Positions 53,721-64,000 of a stretch of DNA of 64,000 bases are shown here, piece by piece. The stretch spans positions 1-64,000 of the forward strand of contig JAWZYU010000119.1 in the NCBI GenBank assembly GCA_038380435.1. Reading direction: 5' to 3'. This DNA comes from Ryuthela nishihirai. Its lineage: Eukaryota; Arthropoda; Arachnida; Araneae; Heptathelidae. The translations under genes were made by a program, and so were the position numbers. A model generated the notes under the pieces. It was not told where the DNA came from. It saw only the letters and a program-made list of their open reading frames with translations, and did no database searches. The first letter of the stretch is position 1; the number at the start of each line of letters is the position of its first letter.

Positions 53721-53921
53721 CTCCGCAAACAATTAGTATACTTTTTAAACACGTCAATTAACAAGAAACGACTTTCTTAACACATACGATTTTCACTAAG
53801 CCTATTCGAATACAATTCACGTCATTCCGAATACACAACAACGTATCCTTCCTAAGAAAATTGCTTATTTTACACGAAAAGTTTAGATAGCATTACAATT
53901 TTGCTACAACACAAAAAAGTC

Positions 53922-54015
53922 TCCTTCGTCCGTTGGAACGTTAAGCCGTGGTGTGACCTGGCCATTTAGCCCATGGTGTGAAAAAAAGTGCCGCTCAGAG
54001 GTAAAACAACCCAAG
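53922..54015 (+). mobile_element. SINE B 3' fragment, unit 2
   Basis: Copy of 24,899-24,992. Confidence 0.75.
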
Positions 54016-54195
54016 TTTCCCAGATCAATCGCTCATCGAGCACCTTTGCGATGTGAACACCACCACCGAGCCCCATACCACTATTATCTAGCACACAGGA
54101 CTCACTTCCATATATAATATATCGCTGTTTATAGAAACCATACTTATTTTTTATGTGCACCGCATTTTCATAAGTAAATGCTGCTGATTTGATAG

Positions 54196-54413
54196 GAAAG
54201 AGTTGGGTTATTTTATCGCTAAGCAACACTTTTTGCACACAATGGGCTAAATGGCCTCGTCAGAAGGACCCCAAGGTCTCATGGAAGTTTAGGGAATAGA
54301 ACCCACTGAACAGCTGTTAGGACAGAAATGGTAGCCCACCATCAAGGCCATCCAGCATGTTTCTTTAACGTGCACTGAGTATGGCTCGCCCACACATGGG
54401 GCCTATTATTAAT
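54196..54413 (-). mobile_element. SINE B headless copy, unit 2
   Basis: Copy of 25,173-25,390. Confidence 0.78.
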
Positions 54414-55377
54414 TAGCTCGAAAAATAGGAATTGCTTGGGAGTATTGAGTATTTCTATTTATTTTTCTGCCACCAAAATGGCGCTCGCTAAGAAAGTTCT
54501 ATAGTTACAGTGGGTTGCAGGCCTATTACGTCTTAGGAAAATAGAGGGGGGAAGAACCCCAACGTTTGTTTCTATGTGGATCACACTAAACGCGTTTCCT
54601 CGTAACAAGAGGTGAAGCCCTTGATAATTCGAATCAGTGATAATGCAGAGGATAATCCCACCCATGGAATTAAACTGTTTACATCAATCATTTTCGTCCA
54701 CGAACATTTTTAGAATGGCAACAGTAATTGCTCTAAAATACGTAAGCGGACGACAGAGGAATGTTTTACGTATTAGCCAAAATCCTTGAAAACATGATTT
54801 CCTTGGGGATTTCTTGACAGCACCCTAAGGGGAATTTACGTTTCACTCCGAAGTAAACCAGAGGTTAACGGCACTAGTATTTAATACAAAATATTTGTTC
54901 CTTCTTCTCGTATAAACAGCTCAAACGTGATGTCAGTAACAAATAACGTACTGGTAAGTCCAATGTTTCAACAGAAATAAAGTCTCATTAATATCACTTA
55001 AACATGTGTATTGTGCAGCACAATTTGAAGCAAAATGGTCTAGAATGCGTCGTGTGCATAATAACTTGTAACATATTTTCTCATATAAGAATAAATCGAT
55101 TTTATATTCTGAAACCTTTAAATTAAATTATTTATATCCTATTTTCCTTTTACAACCATTTTACTAAAATTAAAACACTTACCACATATATAACAGATGT
55201 TTTTGTGCTCATAAGTTTCACCATTTCAGAATATTATTTATGAGGTTGAGTGATTGACCGTGTATAAAGTAAATCATCATTTGATATTAAATGATAAGTA
55301 CATGTGAAAAATTGTAAAAAATAAATTTCTTGCACTGAATATTCAATAACATAGCTTTCAAATGCTTTAGAAATATA
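54414..55377. other. AT-rich spacer before satellite B, unit 2
   Basis: Copy of 25,391-26,350; no gene seen. Confidence 0.55.
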
Positions 55378-58300
55378 GTGATCCCTTAACTATTTTATAT
55401 ACGAGTTCCCAGCTCCTTTTTCTCAATTCTGAGATCATTTCGAAGGTTCCAATGTCGTTCGGAGAGGCGATTCGGAACCTGAATGTTGCCAGATCCCTTC
55501 ACTATTTTATATACGAGTTTCCAGCTCCTTTTTCTCAATTCTGAGATCATTTCGAAGGTTCCAATGTCGTTCGGAGAGGCGATTCGGAACCTGAATGTTG
55601 CCAGATCCCTTCACTATTTTATATACGAGTTCCCAGCTCCTTTTTCTCAATTCTGAGATCATTTCGAAGGTTCCAATGTCGTTCGGAGAGGCGATTCGGA
55701 ACCTGAATGTTGCCAGATCCGTTCACTATTTTATATACGAGTTCCCAGCTCCTTTTTCTCAATTCTGAGATCATTTCGAAGGTTCCAATGTCGTTCGGAG
55801 AGGCGATTCGGAACCTGAATGTTGCCAGATCCCTTCACTATTTTATATACGAGTTCCCAGCTCCTTTTTCTCAATTCTGAGATCATTTCGAAGGTTCCAA
55901 TGTCGTTCGGAGAGGCGATTCGGAACCTGAATGTTGCCAGATCCCTTCACTATTTTATATACGAGTTCCCAGCTCCTTTTTCTCAATTCTGAGATCATTT
56001 CGAAGGTTCCAATGTCGTTCGGAGAGGCGATTCGGAACCTGAATGTTGCCAGATCCCTTCACTATTTTATATACGAGTTCCCAGCTCCTTTTTCTCAATT
56101 CTGAGATCATTTCGAAGGTTCCAATGTCGTTCGGAGAGGCGATTCGGAACCTGAATGTTGCCAGATCCCTTCACTATTTTATATACGAGTTCCCAGCTCC
56201 TTTTCCTCAATTCTGAGATCATTTCGAAGGTTCCAATGTCGTTCGGAGAGGCGATTCGGAACCTGAATGTTGCCAGATCCCTTCACTATTTTATATACGA
56301 GTTTCCAGCTCCTTTTTCTCAATTCTGAGATCATTTCGAAGGTTCCAATGTCGTTCGGAGAGGCGATTCGGAACCTGAATGTTGCCAGATCCCTTCACTA
56401 TTTTATATACGAGTTCCCAGCTCCTTTTTCTCAATTCTGAGATCATTTCGAAGGTTCCAATGTCGTTCGGAGAGGCGATTCGGAACCTGAATGTTGCCAG
56501 ATCCCTTCACTATTTTATATACGAGTTCCCAGCTCCTTTTTCTCAATTCTGAGATCATTTCGAAGGTTCCAATGTCGTTCGGAGAGGCGATTCGGAACCT
56601 GAATGTTGCCAGATCCCTTCACTATTTTATATACGAGTTCCCAGCTCCTTTTTCTCAATTCTGAGATCATTTCGAAGGTTCCAATGTCGTTCGGAGAGGC
56701 GATTCGGAACCTGAATGTTGCCAGATCCGTTCACTATTTTAAATACGAGTTCCCAGCTCCTTTTTCTCAATTCTGAGATCATTTCGAAGGTTCCAATGTC
56801 GTTCGGAGAGGCGATTCGGAACCTGAATGTTGCCAGATCCCTTCACTATTTTATATACGAGTTCCCAGCTCCTTTTTCTCAATTCTGAGATCATTTCGAA
56901 GGTTCCAATGTCGTTCGGAGAGGCGATTCGGAACCTGAATGTTGCCAGATCCGTTCACTATTTTATATACGAGTTCCCAGCTCCTTTTTCTCAATTCTGA
57001 GATCATTTCGAAGGTTCCAATGTCGTTCGGAGAGGCGATTCGGAACCTGAATGTTGCCAGATCCCTTCACTATTTTATATACGAGTTCCCAGCTCCTTTT
57101 TCTCAATTCTGAGATCATTTCGAAGGTTCCAATGTCGTTCGGAGAGGCGGTTCGGAACCTGAATGTTGCCAGATCCCTTCACTATTTTATATACGAGTTT
57201 CCAGCTCCTTTTTCTCAATTCTGAGATCATTTCGAAGGTTCCAATGTCGTTCGGAGAGGCGATTCGGAACCTGAATGTTGCCAGATCCGTTCACTATTTT
57301 ATATACGAGTTCCCAGCTCCTTTTTCTCAATTCTGAGATCATTTCGAAGGTTCCAATGTCGTTCGGAGAGGCGATTCGGAACCTGAATGTTGCCAGATCC
57401 CTTCACTATTTTATATACGAGTTCCCAGCTCCTTTTTCTCAATTCTGAGATCATTTCGAAGGTTCCAATGTCGTTCGGAGAGGCGATTCGGAACCTGAAT
57501 GTTGCCAGATCCGTTCACTATTTTATATACGAGTTTCCAGCTCCTTTTTCTCAATTCTGAGATCATTTCGAAGGTTCCAATGTCGTTCGGAGAGGCGATT
57601 CGGAACCTGAATGTTGCCAGATCCCTTCACTATTTTATATACGAGTTCCCAGCTCCTTTTTCTCAATTCTGAGATCATTTCGAAGGTTCCAATGTCGTTC
57701 GGAGAGGCGATTCGGAACCTGAATGTTGCCAGATCCGTTCACTATTTTATATACGAGTTTCCAGCTCCTTTTTCTCAATTCTGAGATCATTTCGAAGGTT
57801 CCAATGTCGTTCGGAGAGGCGATTCGGAACCTGAATGTTGCCAGATCCGTTCACTATTTTATATACGAGTTTCCAGCTCCTTTTTCTCAATTCTGAGATC
57901 ATTTCGAAGGTTCCAATGTCGTTCGGAGAGGCGATTCGGAACCTGAATGTTGCCAGATCCCTTCACTATTTTATATACGAGTTTCCAGCTCCTTTTTCTC
58001 AATTCTGAGATCATTTCGAAGGTTCCAATGTCGTTCGGAGAGGCGATTCGGAACCTGAATGTTGCCAGATCCGTTCACTATTTTATATACGAGTTTCCAG
58101 CTCCTTTTTCTCAATTCTGAGATCATTTCGAAGGTTCCAATGTCGTTCGGAGAGGCGATTCGGAACCTGAATGTTGCCAGATCCGTTCACTATTTTATAT
58201 ACGAGTTTCCAGCTCCTTTTTCTCAATTCTGAGATCATTTCGAAGGTTCCAATGTCGTTCGGAGAGGCGATTCGGAACCTGAATGTTGCCAGATCCGTTC

Positions 58301-61300
58301 ACTATTTTATATACGAGTTTCCAGCTCCTTTTTCTCAATTCTGAGATCATTTCGAAGGTTCCAATGTCGTTCGGAGAGGCGATTCGGAACCTGAATGTTG
58401 CCAGATCCCTTCACTATTTTATATACGAGTTTCCAGCTCCTTTTTCTCAATTCTGAGATCATTTCGAAGGTTCCAATGTCGTTCGGAGAGGCGATTCGGA
58501 ACCTGAATGTTGCCAGATCCCTTCACTATTTTATATACGAGTTTCCAGCTCCTTTTTCTCAATTCTGAGATCATTTCGAAGGTTCCAATGTCGTTCGGAG
58601 AGGCGATTCGGAACCTGAATGTTGCCAGATCCGTTCACTATTTTATATACGAGTTTCCAGCTCCTTTTTCTCAATTCTGAGATCATTTCGAAGGTTCCAA
58701 TGTCGTTCGGAGAGGCGATTCGGAACCTGAATGTTGCCAGATCCGTTCACTATTTTATATACGAGTTTCCAGCTCCTTTTTCTCAATTCTGAGATCATTT
58801 CGAAGGTTCCAATGTCGTTCGGAGAGGCGATTCGGAACCTGAATGTTGCCAGATCCCTTCACTATTTTATATACGAGTTCCCAGCTCCTTTTTCTCAATT
58901 CTGAGATCATTTCGAAGGTTCCAATGTCGTTCGGAGAGGCGATTCGGAACCTGAATGTTGCCAGATCCCTTCACTATTTTATATACGAGTTCCCAGCTCC
59001 TTTTTCTCAATTCTGAGATCATTTCGAAGGTTCCAATGTCGTTCGGAGAGGCGATTCGGAACCTGAATGTTGCCAGATCCCTTCACTATTTTATATACGA
59101 GTTTCCAGCTCCTTTTTCTCAATTCTGAGATCATTTCGAAGGTTCCAATGTCGTTCGGAGAGGCGATTCGGAACCTGAATGTTGCCAGATCCGTTCACTA
59201 TTTTATATACGAGTTCCCAGCTCCTTTTTCTCAATTCTGAGATCATTTCGAAGGTTCCAATGTCGTTCGGAGAGGCGATTCGGAACCTGAATGTTGCCAG
59301 ATCCCTTCACTATTTTATATACGAGTTTCCAGCTCCTTTTTCTCAATTCTGAGATCATTTCGAAGGTTCCAATGTCGTTCGGAGAGGCGATTCGGAACCT
59401 GAATGTTGCCAGATCCCTTCACTATTTTATATACGAGTTTCCAGCTCCTTTTTCTCAATTCTGAGATCATTTCGAAGGTTCCAATGTCGTTCGGAGAGGC
59501 GGTTCGGAACCTGAATGTTGCCAGATCCCTTCACTATTTTATATACGAGTTCCCAGCTCCTTTTTCTCAATTCTGAGATCATTTCGAAGGTTCCAATGTC
59601 GTTCGGAGAGGCGATTCGGAACCTGAATGTTGCCAGATCCCTTCACTATTTTATATACGAGTTTCCAGCTCCTTTTTCTCAATTCTGAGATCATTTCGAA
59701 GGTTCCAATGTCGTTCGGAGAGGCGATTCGGAACCTGAATGTTGCCAGATCCCTTCACTATTTTATATACGAGTTTCCAGCTCCTTTTTCTCAATTCTGA
59801 GATCATTTCGAAGGTTCCAATGTCGTTCGGAGAGGCGATTCGGAACCTGAATGTTGCCAGATCCCTTCACTATTTTATATACGAGTTTCCAGCTCCTTTT
59901 TCTCAATTCTGAGTTCATTTCGAAGGTTCCAATGTCGTTCGGAGAGGCGATTCGGAACCTGAATGTTGCCAGATCCCTTAACTATTTTATATACGAGTTC
60001 CCAGCTCCTTTTTCTCAATTCTGAGATCATTTCGAAGGTTCCAATGTCGTTCGGAGAGGCGATTCGGAACCTGAATCTTGCCAGATCCCTTAACTATTTT
60101 ATATACGAGTTCCCAGCTCCTTTTTCTCAATTCTGAGATCATTTCGAAGGTTCCAATGTCGTTCGGAGAGGCGGTTCGGAACCTGAATGTTGCCAGATCC
60201 CTTAACTATTTTATATACGAGTTTCCAGCTCCTTTTTCTCAATTCTGAGATCATTTCGAAGGTTCCAATGTCGTTCGGAGAGGCGGTTCGGAACCTGAAT
60301 GTTGCCAGATCCCTTAACTATTTTATATACGAGTTCCCAGCTCCTTTTTCTCAATTCTGAGATCATTTCGAAGGTTCCAATGTCGTTCGGAGAGGCGGTT
60401 CGGTACCTGAATGTTGCCAGATCCCTTAACTATTTTATATACGAGTTTCCAGCTCCTTTTTCTCAATTCTGAGATCATTTCGAAGGTTCCAATGTCGTTC
60501 GGAGAGGCGGTTCGGAACCTGAATGTTGCCAGATCCCTTAACTATTTTATATACGAGTTTCCAGCTCCTTTTTCTCAATTCTGAGATCATTTCGAAGATT
60601 CCAATGTCGTTCGGAGAGGCGGTTCGGAACCTGAATGTTGCCAGATCCCTTAACTATTTTATATACGAGTTCCCAGCTCCTTTTTCTCAATTCTCTGATC
60701 AGTTGGAAGGTTCCAATGTCATTCGGAGAGGCGATTCGGAACCTGAATCTTGCCAGATCCCTTAACTATTTTATATACGAGTTCCCAGCTCCTTTTTCTC
60801 AATTCTGAGATCATTTCGAAGGTTCCAATGTCGTTCGGAGAGGCGGTTCGGAACCTGAATCTTGCCAGATCCCTTAACTATTTTATATACGAGTTCCCAG
60901 CTCCTTTTTCTCAATTCTGAGATCATTTCGAAGGTTCCAATGTCGTTCGGAGAGGCGGTTCGGAACCTGAATGTTGCCAGATCCCTTGACTATTTTATAT
61001 ACGAGTTTCCAGCTCCTTTTTCTCAATTCTGAGATCATTTCGAAGGTTCCAATGTCGTTCGGAGAGGCGGTTCGGAACCTGAATGTTGCCAGATCCCTTA
61101 ACTATTTTATATACGAGTTTCCAGCTCCTTTTTCTCAATTCTGAGATCATTTCGAAGGTTCCAATGTCGTTCGGAGAGGCGGTTCGGAACCTGAATGTTG
61201 CCAGATCCCTTAACTATTTTATATACGAGTTTCCAGCTCCTTTTTCTCAATTCTGAGATCATTTCGAAGGTTCCAATGTCGTTCGGAGAGGCGATTCGGA

Positions 61301-63213
61301 ACCTGAATGTTGCCAGATCCCTTAACTATTTTATATACGAGTTCCCAGCTCCTTTTTCTCAATTCTGAGATCATTTCGAAGGTTCCAATGTCGTTCGGAG
61401 AGGCGATTCGGAACCTGAATCTTGCCAGATCCCTTAACTATTTTATATACGAGTTCCCAGCTCCTTTTTCTCAATTCTGAGATCATTTCGAAGGTTCCAA
61501 TGTCGTTCGGAGAGGCGGTTCGGAACCTGAATGTTGCCAGATCCCTTAACTATTTTATATACGAGTTTCCAGCTCCTTTTTCTCAATTCTGAGATCATTT
61601 CTAAGGTTCCAATGTCGTTCGGAGAGGCGGTTCGGAACCTGAATGTTGCCAGATCCCTTAACTATTTTATATACGAGTTCCCAGCTCCTTTTTCTCAATT
61701 CTGAGATCATTTCGAAGGTTCCAATGTCGTTCGGAGAGGCGGTTCGGAACCTGAATGTTGCCAGATCCCTTAACTATTTTATATACGAGTTTCCAGCTCC
61801 TTTTTCTCAATTCTGAGATCATTTCGAAGGTTCCAATGTCGTTCGGAGAGGCGGTTCGGAACCTGAATGTTGCCAGATCCCTTAACTATTTTATATACGA
61901 GTTTCCAGCTCCTTTTTCTCAATTCTGAGATCATTTCGAAGATTCCAATGTCGTTCGGAGAGGCGGTTCGGAACCTGAATGTTGCCAGATCCCTTAACTA
62001 TTTTATATACGAGTTCCCAGCTGCTTTTTCTCAATTCTCTGATCAGTTGGAAGGTTCCAATATCATTCGGAGAGGCGATTCGGAACCTGAATCTTGCCAG
62101 ATCCCTTAACTATTTTATATACGAGTTCCCAGCTCCTTTTTCTCAATTCTGAGATCATTTCGAAGGTTCCAATGTCGTTCGGAGAGGCGGTTCGGAACCT
62201 GAATCTTGCCAGATCCCTTAACTATTTTATATACGAGTTCCCAGCTCCTTTTTCTCAATTCTGAGATCATTTCGAAGGTTCCAATGTCGTTCGGAGAGGC
62301 GGTTCGGAACCTGAATGTTGCCAGATCCCTTGACTATTTTATATACGAGTTTCCAGCTCCTTTTTCTCAATTCTGAGATCATTTCGAAGGTTCCAATGTC
62401 GTTCGGAGAGGCGGTTCGGAACCTGAATGTTGCCAGATCCCTTAACTATTTTATATACGAGTTTCCAGCTCCTTTTTCTCAATTCTGAGATCATTTCGAA
62501 GGTTCCAATGTCGTTCGGAGAGGCGGTTCGGAACCTGAATGTTGCCAGATCCCTTAACTATTTTATATACGAGTTCCCAGCTCCTTTTTCTCAATTCTGA
62601 GATCATTTCGAAGGTTCCAATGTCGTTCGGAGAGGCGGTTCGGAACCTGAATGTTGCCAGATCCCTTAACTATTTTATATACGAGTTCCCAGCTCCTTTT
62701 TCTCAATTCTGAGATCATTTGGAAGGTTCCAATGTCGTTCGGAGAGGCGGTTAGGAACCTGAATGTTGCCAGATCCCTTGACTATTTTATATACGAGTTT
62801 CCAGCTCCTTTTTCTCAATTCTGAGATCATTTGGAAGGTTCCAATGTCGTTCGGAGAGGCGGTTCGGAACCTGAATGATGCCAGATCCCTTGACTATTTT
62901 ATATACGAGTTTCCAGCTCCTTTTTCTCAATTCTGAGATCATTTCGAAGGTTCCAATGTCGTTCGGAGAGGCGGTTCGGAACCTGAATGTTGCCAGATCC
63001 CTTGACTATTTTATATACGAGTTTCCAGCTCCTTTTTCTCAATTCTGAGATCATTTCGAAGGTTCCAATGTCGTTCGGAGAGGCGGTTCGGAACCTGAAT
63101 GTTGCCAGATCCCTTAACTATTTTATATACGAGTTTCCAGCTCCTTTTTCTCAATTCTGAGATTATTTCGAAGGTTCCAATGTCGTTCGGAGAGGCGGTT
63201 CGGAACCTGAATG
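55378..63213. repeat. Satellite B array, long (about 70 monomers of 112 bp)
   Basis: TTGCCAGATC starts at 55,486 and the last B monomer boundary is 63,214: 7,728 bp, exactly 69 x 112. The left part (to about 59,960) uses CCCTTCAC or CCGTTCAC with GGCGATTCGG. The right part uses CCCTTAAC or CCCTTGAC with mostly GGCGGTTCGG. GAGTTCCCAG and GAGTTTCCAG alternate throughout. Two 80-codon open frames (60,523 and 61,867) are repeat artefacts whose spacing of 1,344 bp reveals a 12-monomer block. Confidence 0.98.
59967..62640. repeat. Higher-order repeat: two 12-monomer (1,344-bp) blocks in satellite B
   Basis: Rare variants recur exactly 1,344 bp apart: GAATCTTGCC (60,077/61,421; 60,861/62,205), CGAAGATTCC (60,597/61,941), TTCTCTGATCAGTTGG (60,697/62,041), and CCCTTGAC (60,987/62,331). 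The blocks run from about 59,967 to 61,300 and from there to about 62,640. A few private changes (GGTACCTGA near 60,403, TTTCTAAGG near 61,600) show that some time has passed since duplication. Confidence 0.93.
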
Positions 63214-64000
63214 TTGCCAGATCCCTTAACTATTTTAAATAAGGGTTGCCAGATACATGTTCTGAACTCTGAGTTCAGTTGGAGCGTTCCAATGTCCTTC
63301 GGAGAGGCGGTTCCGAACCTGAATGTTGCCAGATCCTTAAACTATTTTAAATATTAGTTGCCAGATACATTTTCTGAACTCTGATATCAGTCGGAGCTTT
63401 TCAATGTCCTTCGGAGAGGCAATTCGGAAAACGAATGTTGCCAGATCCTTAAACTATTTTAAATACTAGTTGCCAGATACATTTTCTCAACTCTGATGTC
63501 AGTCGGAGCTTTTCAATGTCCTTCGGAGAGGCAATTCGGGAAACGAATGTTGCCAGATCCTTAAACTATTTTAAATACTAGTTGCCACATACATTTTCTC
63601 AACTCTGATATCAGTCGGAGCTTTTCAATGTCCTTCGGAGAGGCAATTCGAAAACGAATGTTGCCAGATCCTTAAACTATTTTAAATACTAGTTGCCAGA
63701 TACATTTTCTCAACTCTGATATCAGTCGGAGCTTTTCAGAGGCAATTCGGAAAACGAATGTTGCCAGATCCTTAAACTATTTTAAATACCAGTTGCCAGA
63801 TACATTTTCTCAACTCTGATATCAGTCGGAGCTTTTCCATGTCCTTCGGAGAGGCAATTCGGAAAACGAATGTTGCCAGATCCTTAAACTGTTTAAAATA
63901 CTAGTTGCCAGATACATTTTCTCAACTCTGATATCAGTCGGAGCTTTTCAGAGGCAATTCGGAAAACGAATGTTGCCAGATCCTTAAACTATTTTAAATA
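63214..64000. repeat. Transition monomer and start of the next satellite A array
   Basis: A B/A hybrid monomer (63,214-63,325) is followed by satellite A from 63,326 to the window end, with 112-bp forms first and 100-bp forms later. Same order as 27,246 onward, so a third 29-kb unit probably begins here. Confidence 0.95.

Noticed and set aside
30334..55373. Second unit as an assembly duplicate or misplaced haplotype
   Set aside because: It cannot be excluded without reads, but the 8 versus 70 monomer arrays, the 2 versus 3 copy repeat, the conversion tract and the diverged RNA region argue for a real second copy.
60523..62109. Repeated 80-codon frames in satellite B (also 26,908)
   Set aside because: They simply span two 112-bp monomers with no stop; other monomers close the frame. 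No domain is visible.
55378..63213. CRISPR-like array
   Set aside because: Monomers are contiguous with no unique spacers; this is ordinary satellite DNA in a eukaryotic context.
1..64000. Ribosomal DNA spacer
   Set aside because: The repeat unit has a spacer-like look, but no 18S, 5.8S, 28S or 5S sequence is present.

Overview
This window is non-coding, repeat-dominated eukaryotic DNA, almost certainly from an animal nucleus. I see no intact protein-coding gene. The evidence is long AT-rich spacers, tRNA-headed SINEs in many orientations, a decayed LINE of L1/Tx1 type, a short hAT-type element with an 8-bp target duplication, and kilobases of satellite DNA. The species cannot be named from the sequence; an invertebrate seems likelier than a vertebrate, but that is a weak guess.

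The main structure is a macrosatellite: a complex unit of about 29.0 kb repeated head to tail. Position 26,351 recurs at 55,374 (29,023 bp apart), and almost everything from 1.2 to 26.3 kb recurs at 30.3-55.4 kb with near identity. Each unit contains, in order: satellite B (112-bp monomers), satellite A (100/112-bp monomers), satellite C (78-104 bp), a G/T-rich block of ~0.8-kb modules, a CRE/CCAAT-rich stretch with inverted repeats, a SINE-rich AT-rich plain (5.5-14 kb) with a hAT MITE and small tandem repeats, a dead LINE (15.2-17.3 kb, minus strand), a promoter-like stretch (17.4-18.4 kb), a second G/T-rich block, a compact region with a candidate structured RNA (22.5-22.8 kb), a second CRE-rich stretch with ZNF143-like and CTCF-like sites, and more SINEs, after which the next satellite B array starts.

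The two units differ in informative ways. Satellite B has 8 monomers in one array and 70 in the next, the latter spanning 69 x 112 bp with no net length change and carrying a duplicated 12-monomer (1,344-bp) higher-order block. The second G/T block of unit 2 has been replaced by a copy of the first G/T block type. A 147-bp tandem repeat has 2 versus 3 copies. About 0.55 kb is missing at 22,452. These differences argue against a simple assembly duplication.

The most interesting signal is at 22.49-22.80 kb and 51.52-51.82 kb. The two copies have diverged there, but several stems keep their pairing through matched changes on both arms, and a hairpin loop can pair with an upstream segment to form a pseudoknot. 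On the minus strand the segment lies between a conserved TATA-like box and a T6 run, with three ZNF143-like motifs further upstream. The second notable signal is the G/T module, whose nine copies all keep an identical overlapping octamer/YY1-type motif together with an E2F-like site. With a CTCF-like site and many perfect CRE palindromes, the locus resembles, in type of content only, the regulated macrosatellites of mammals.
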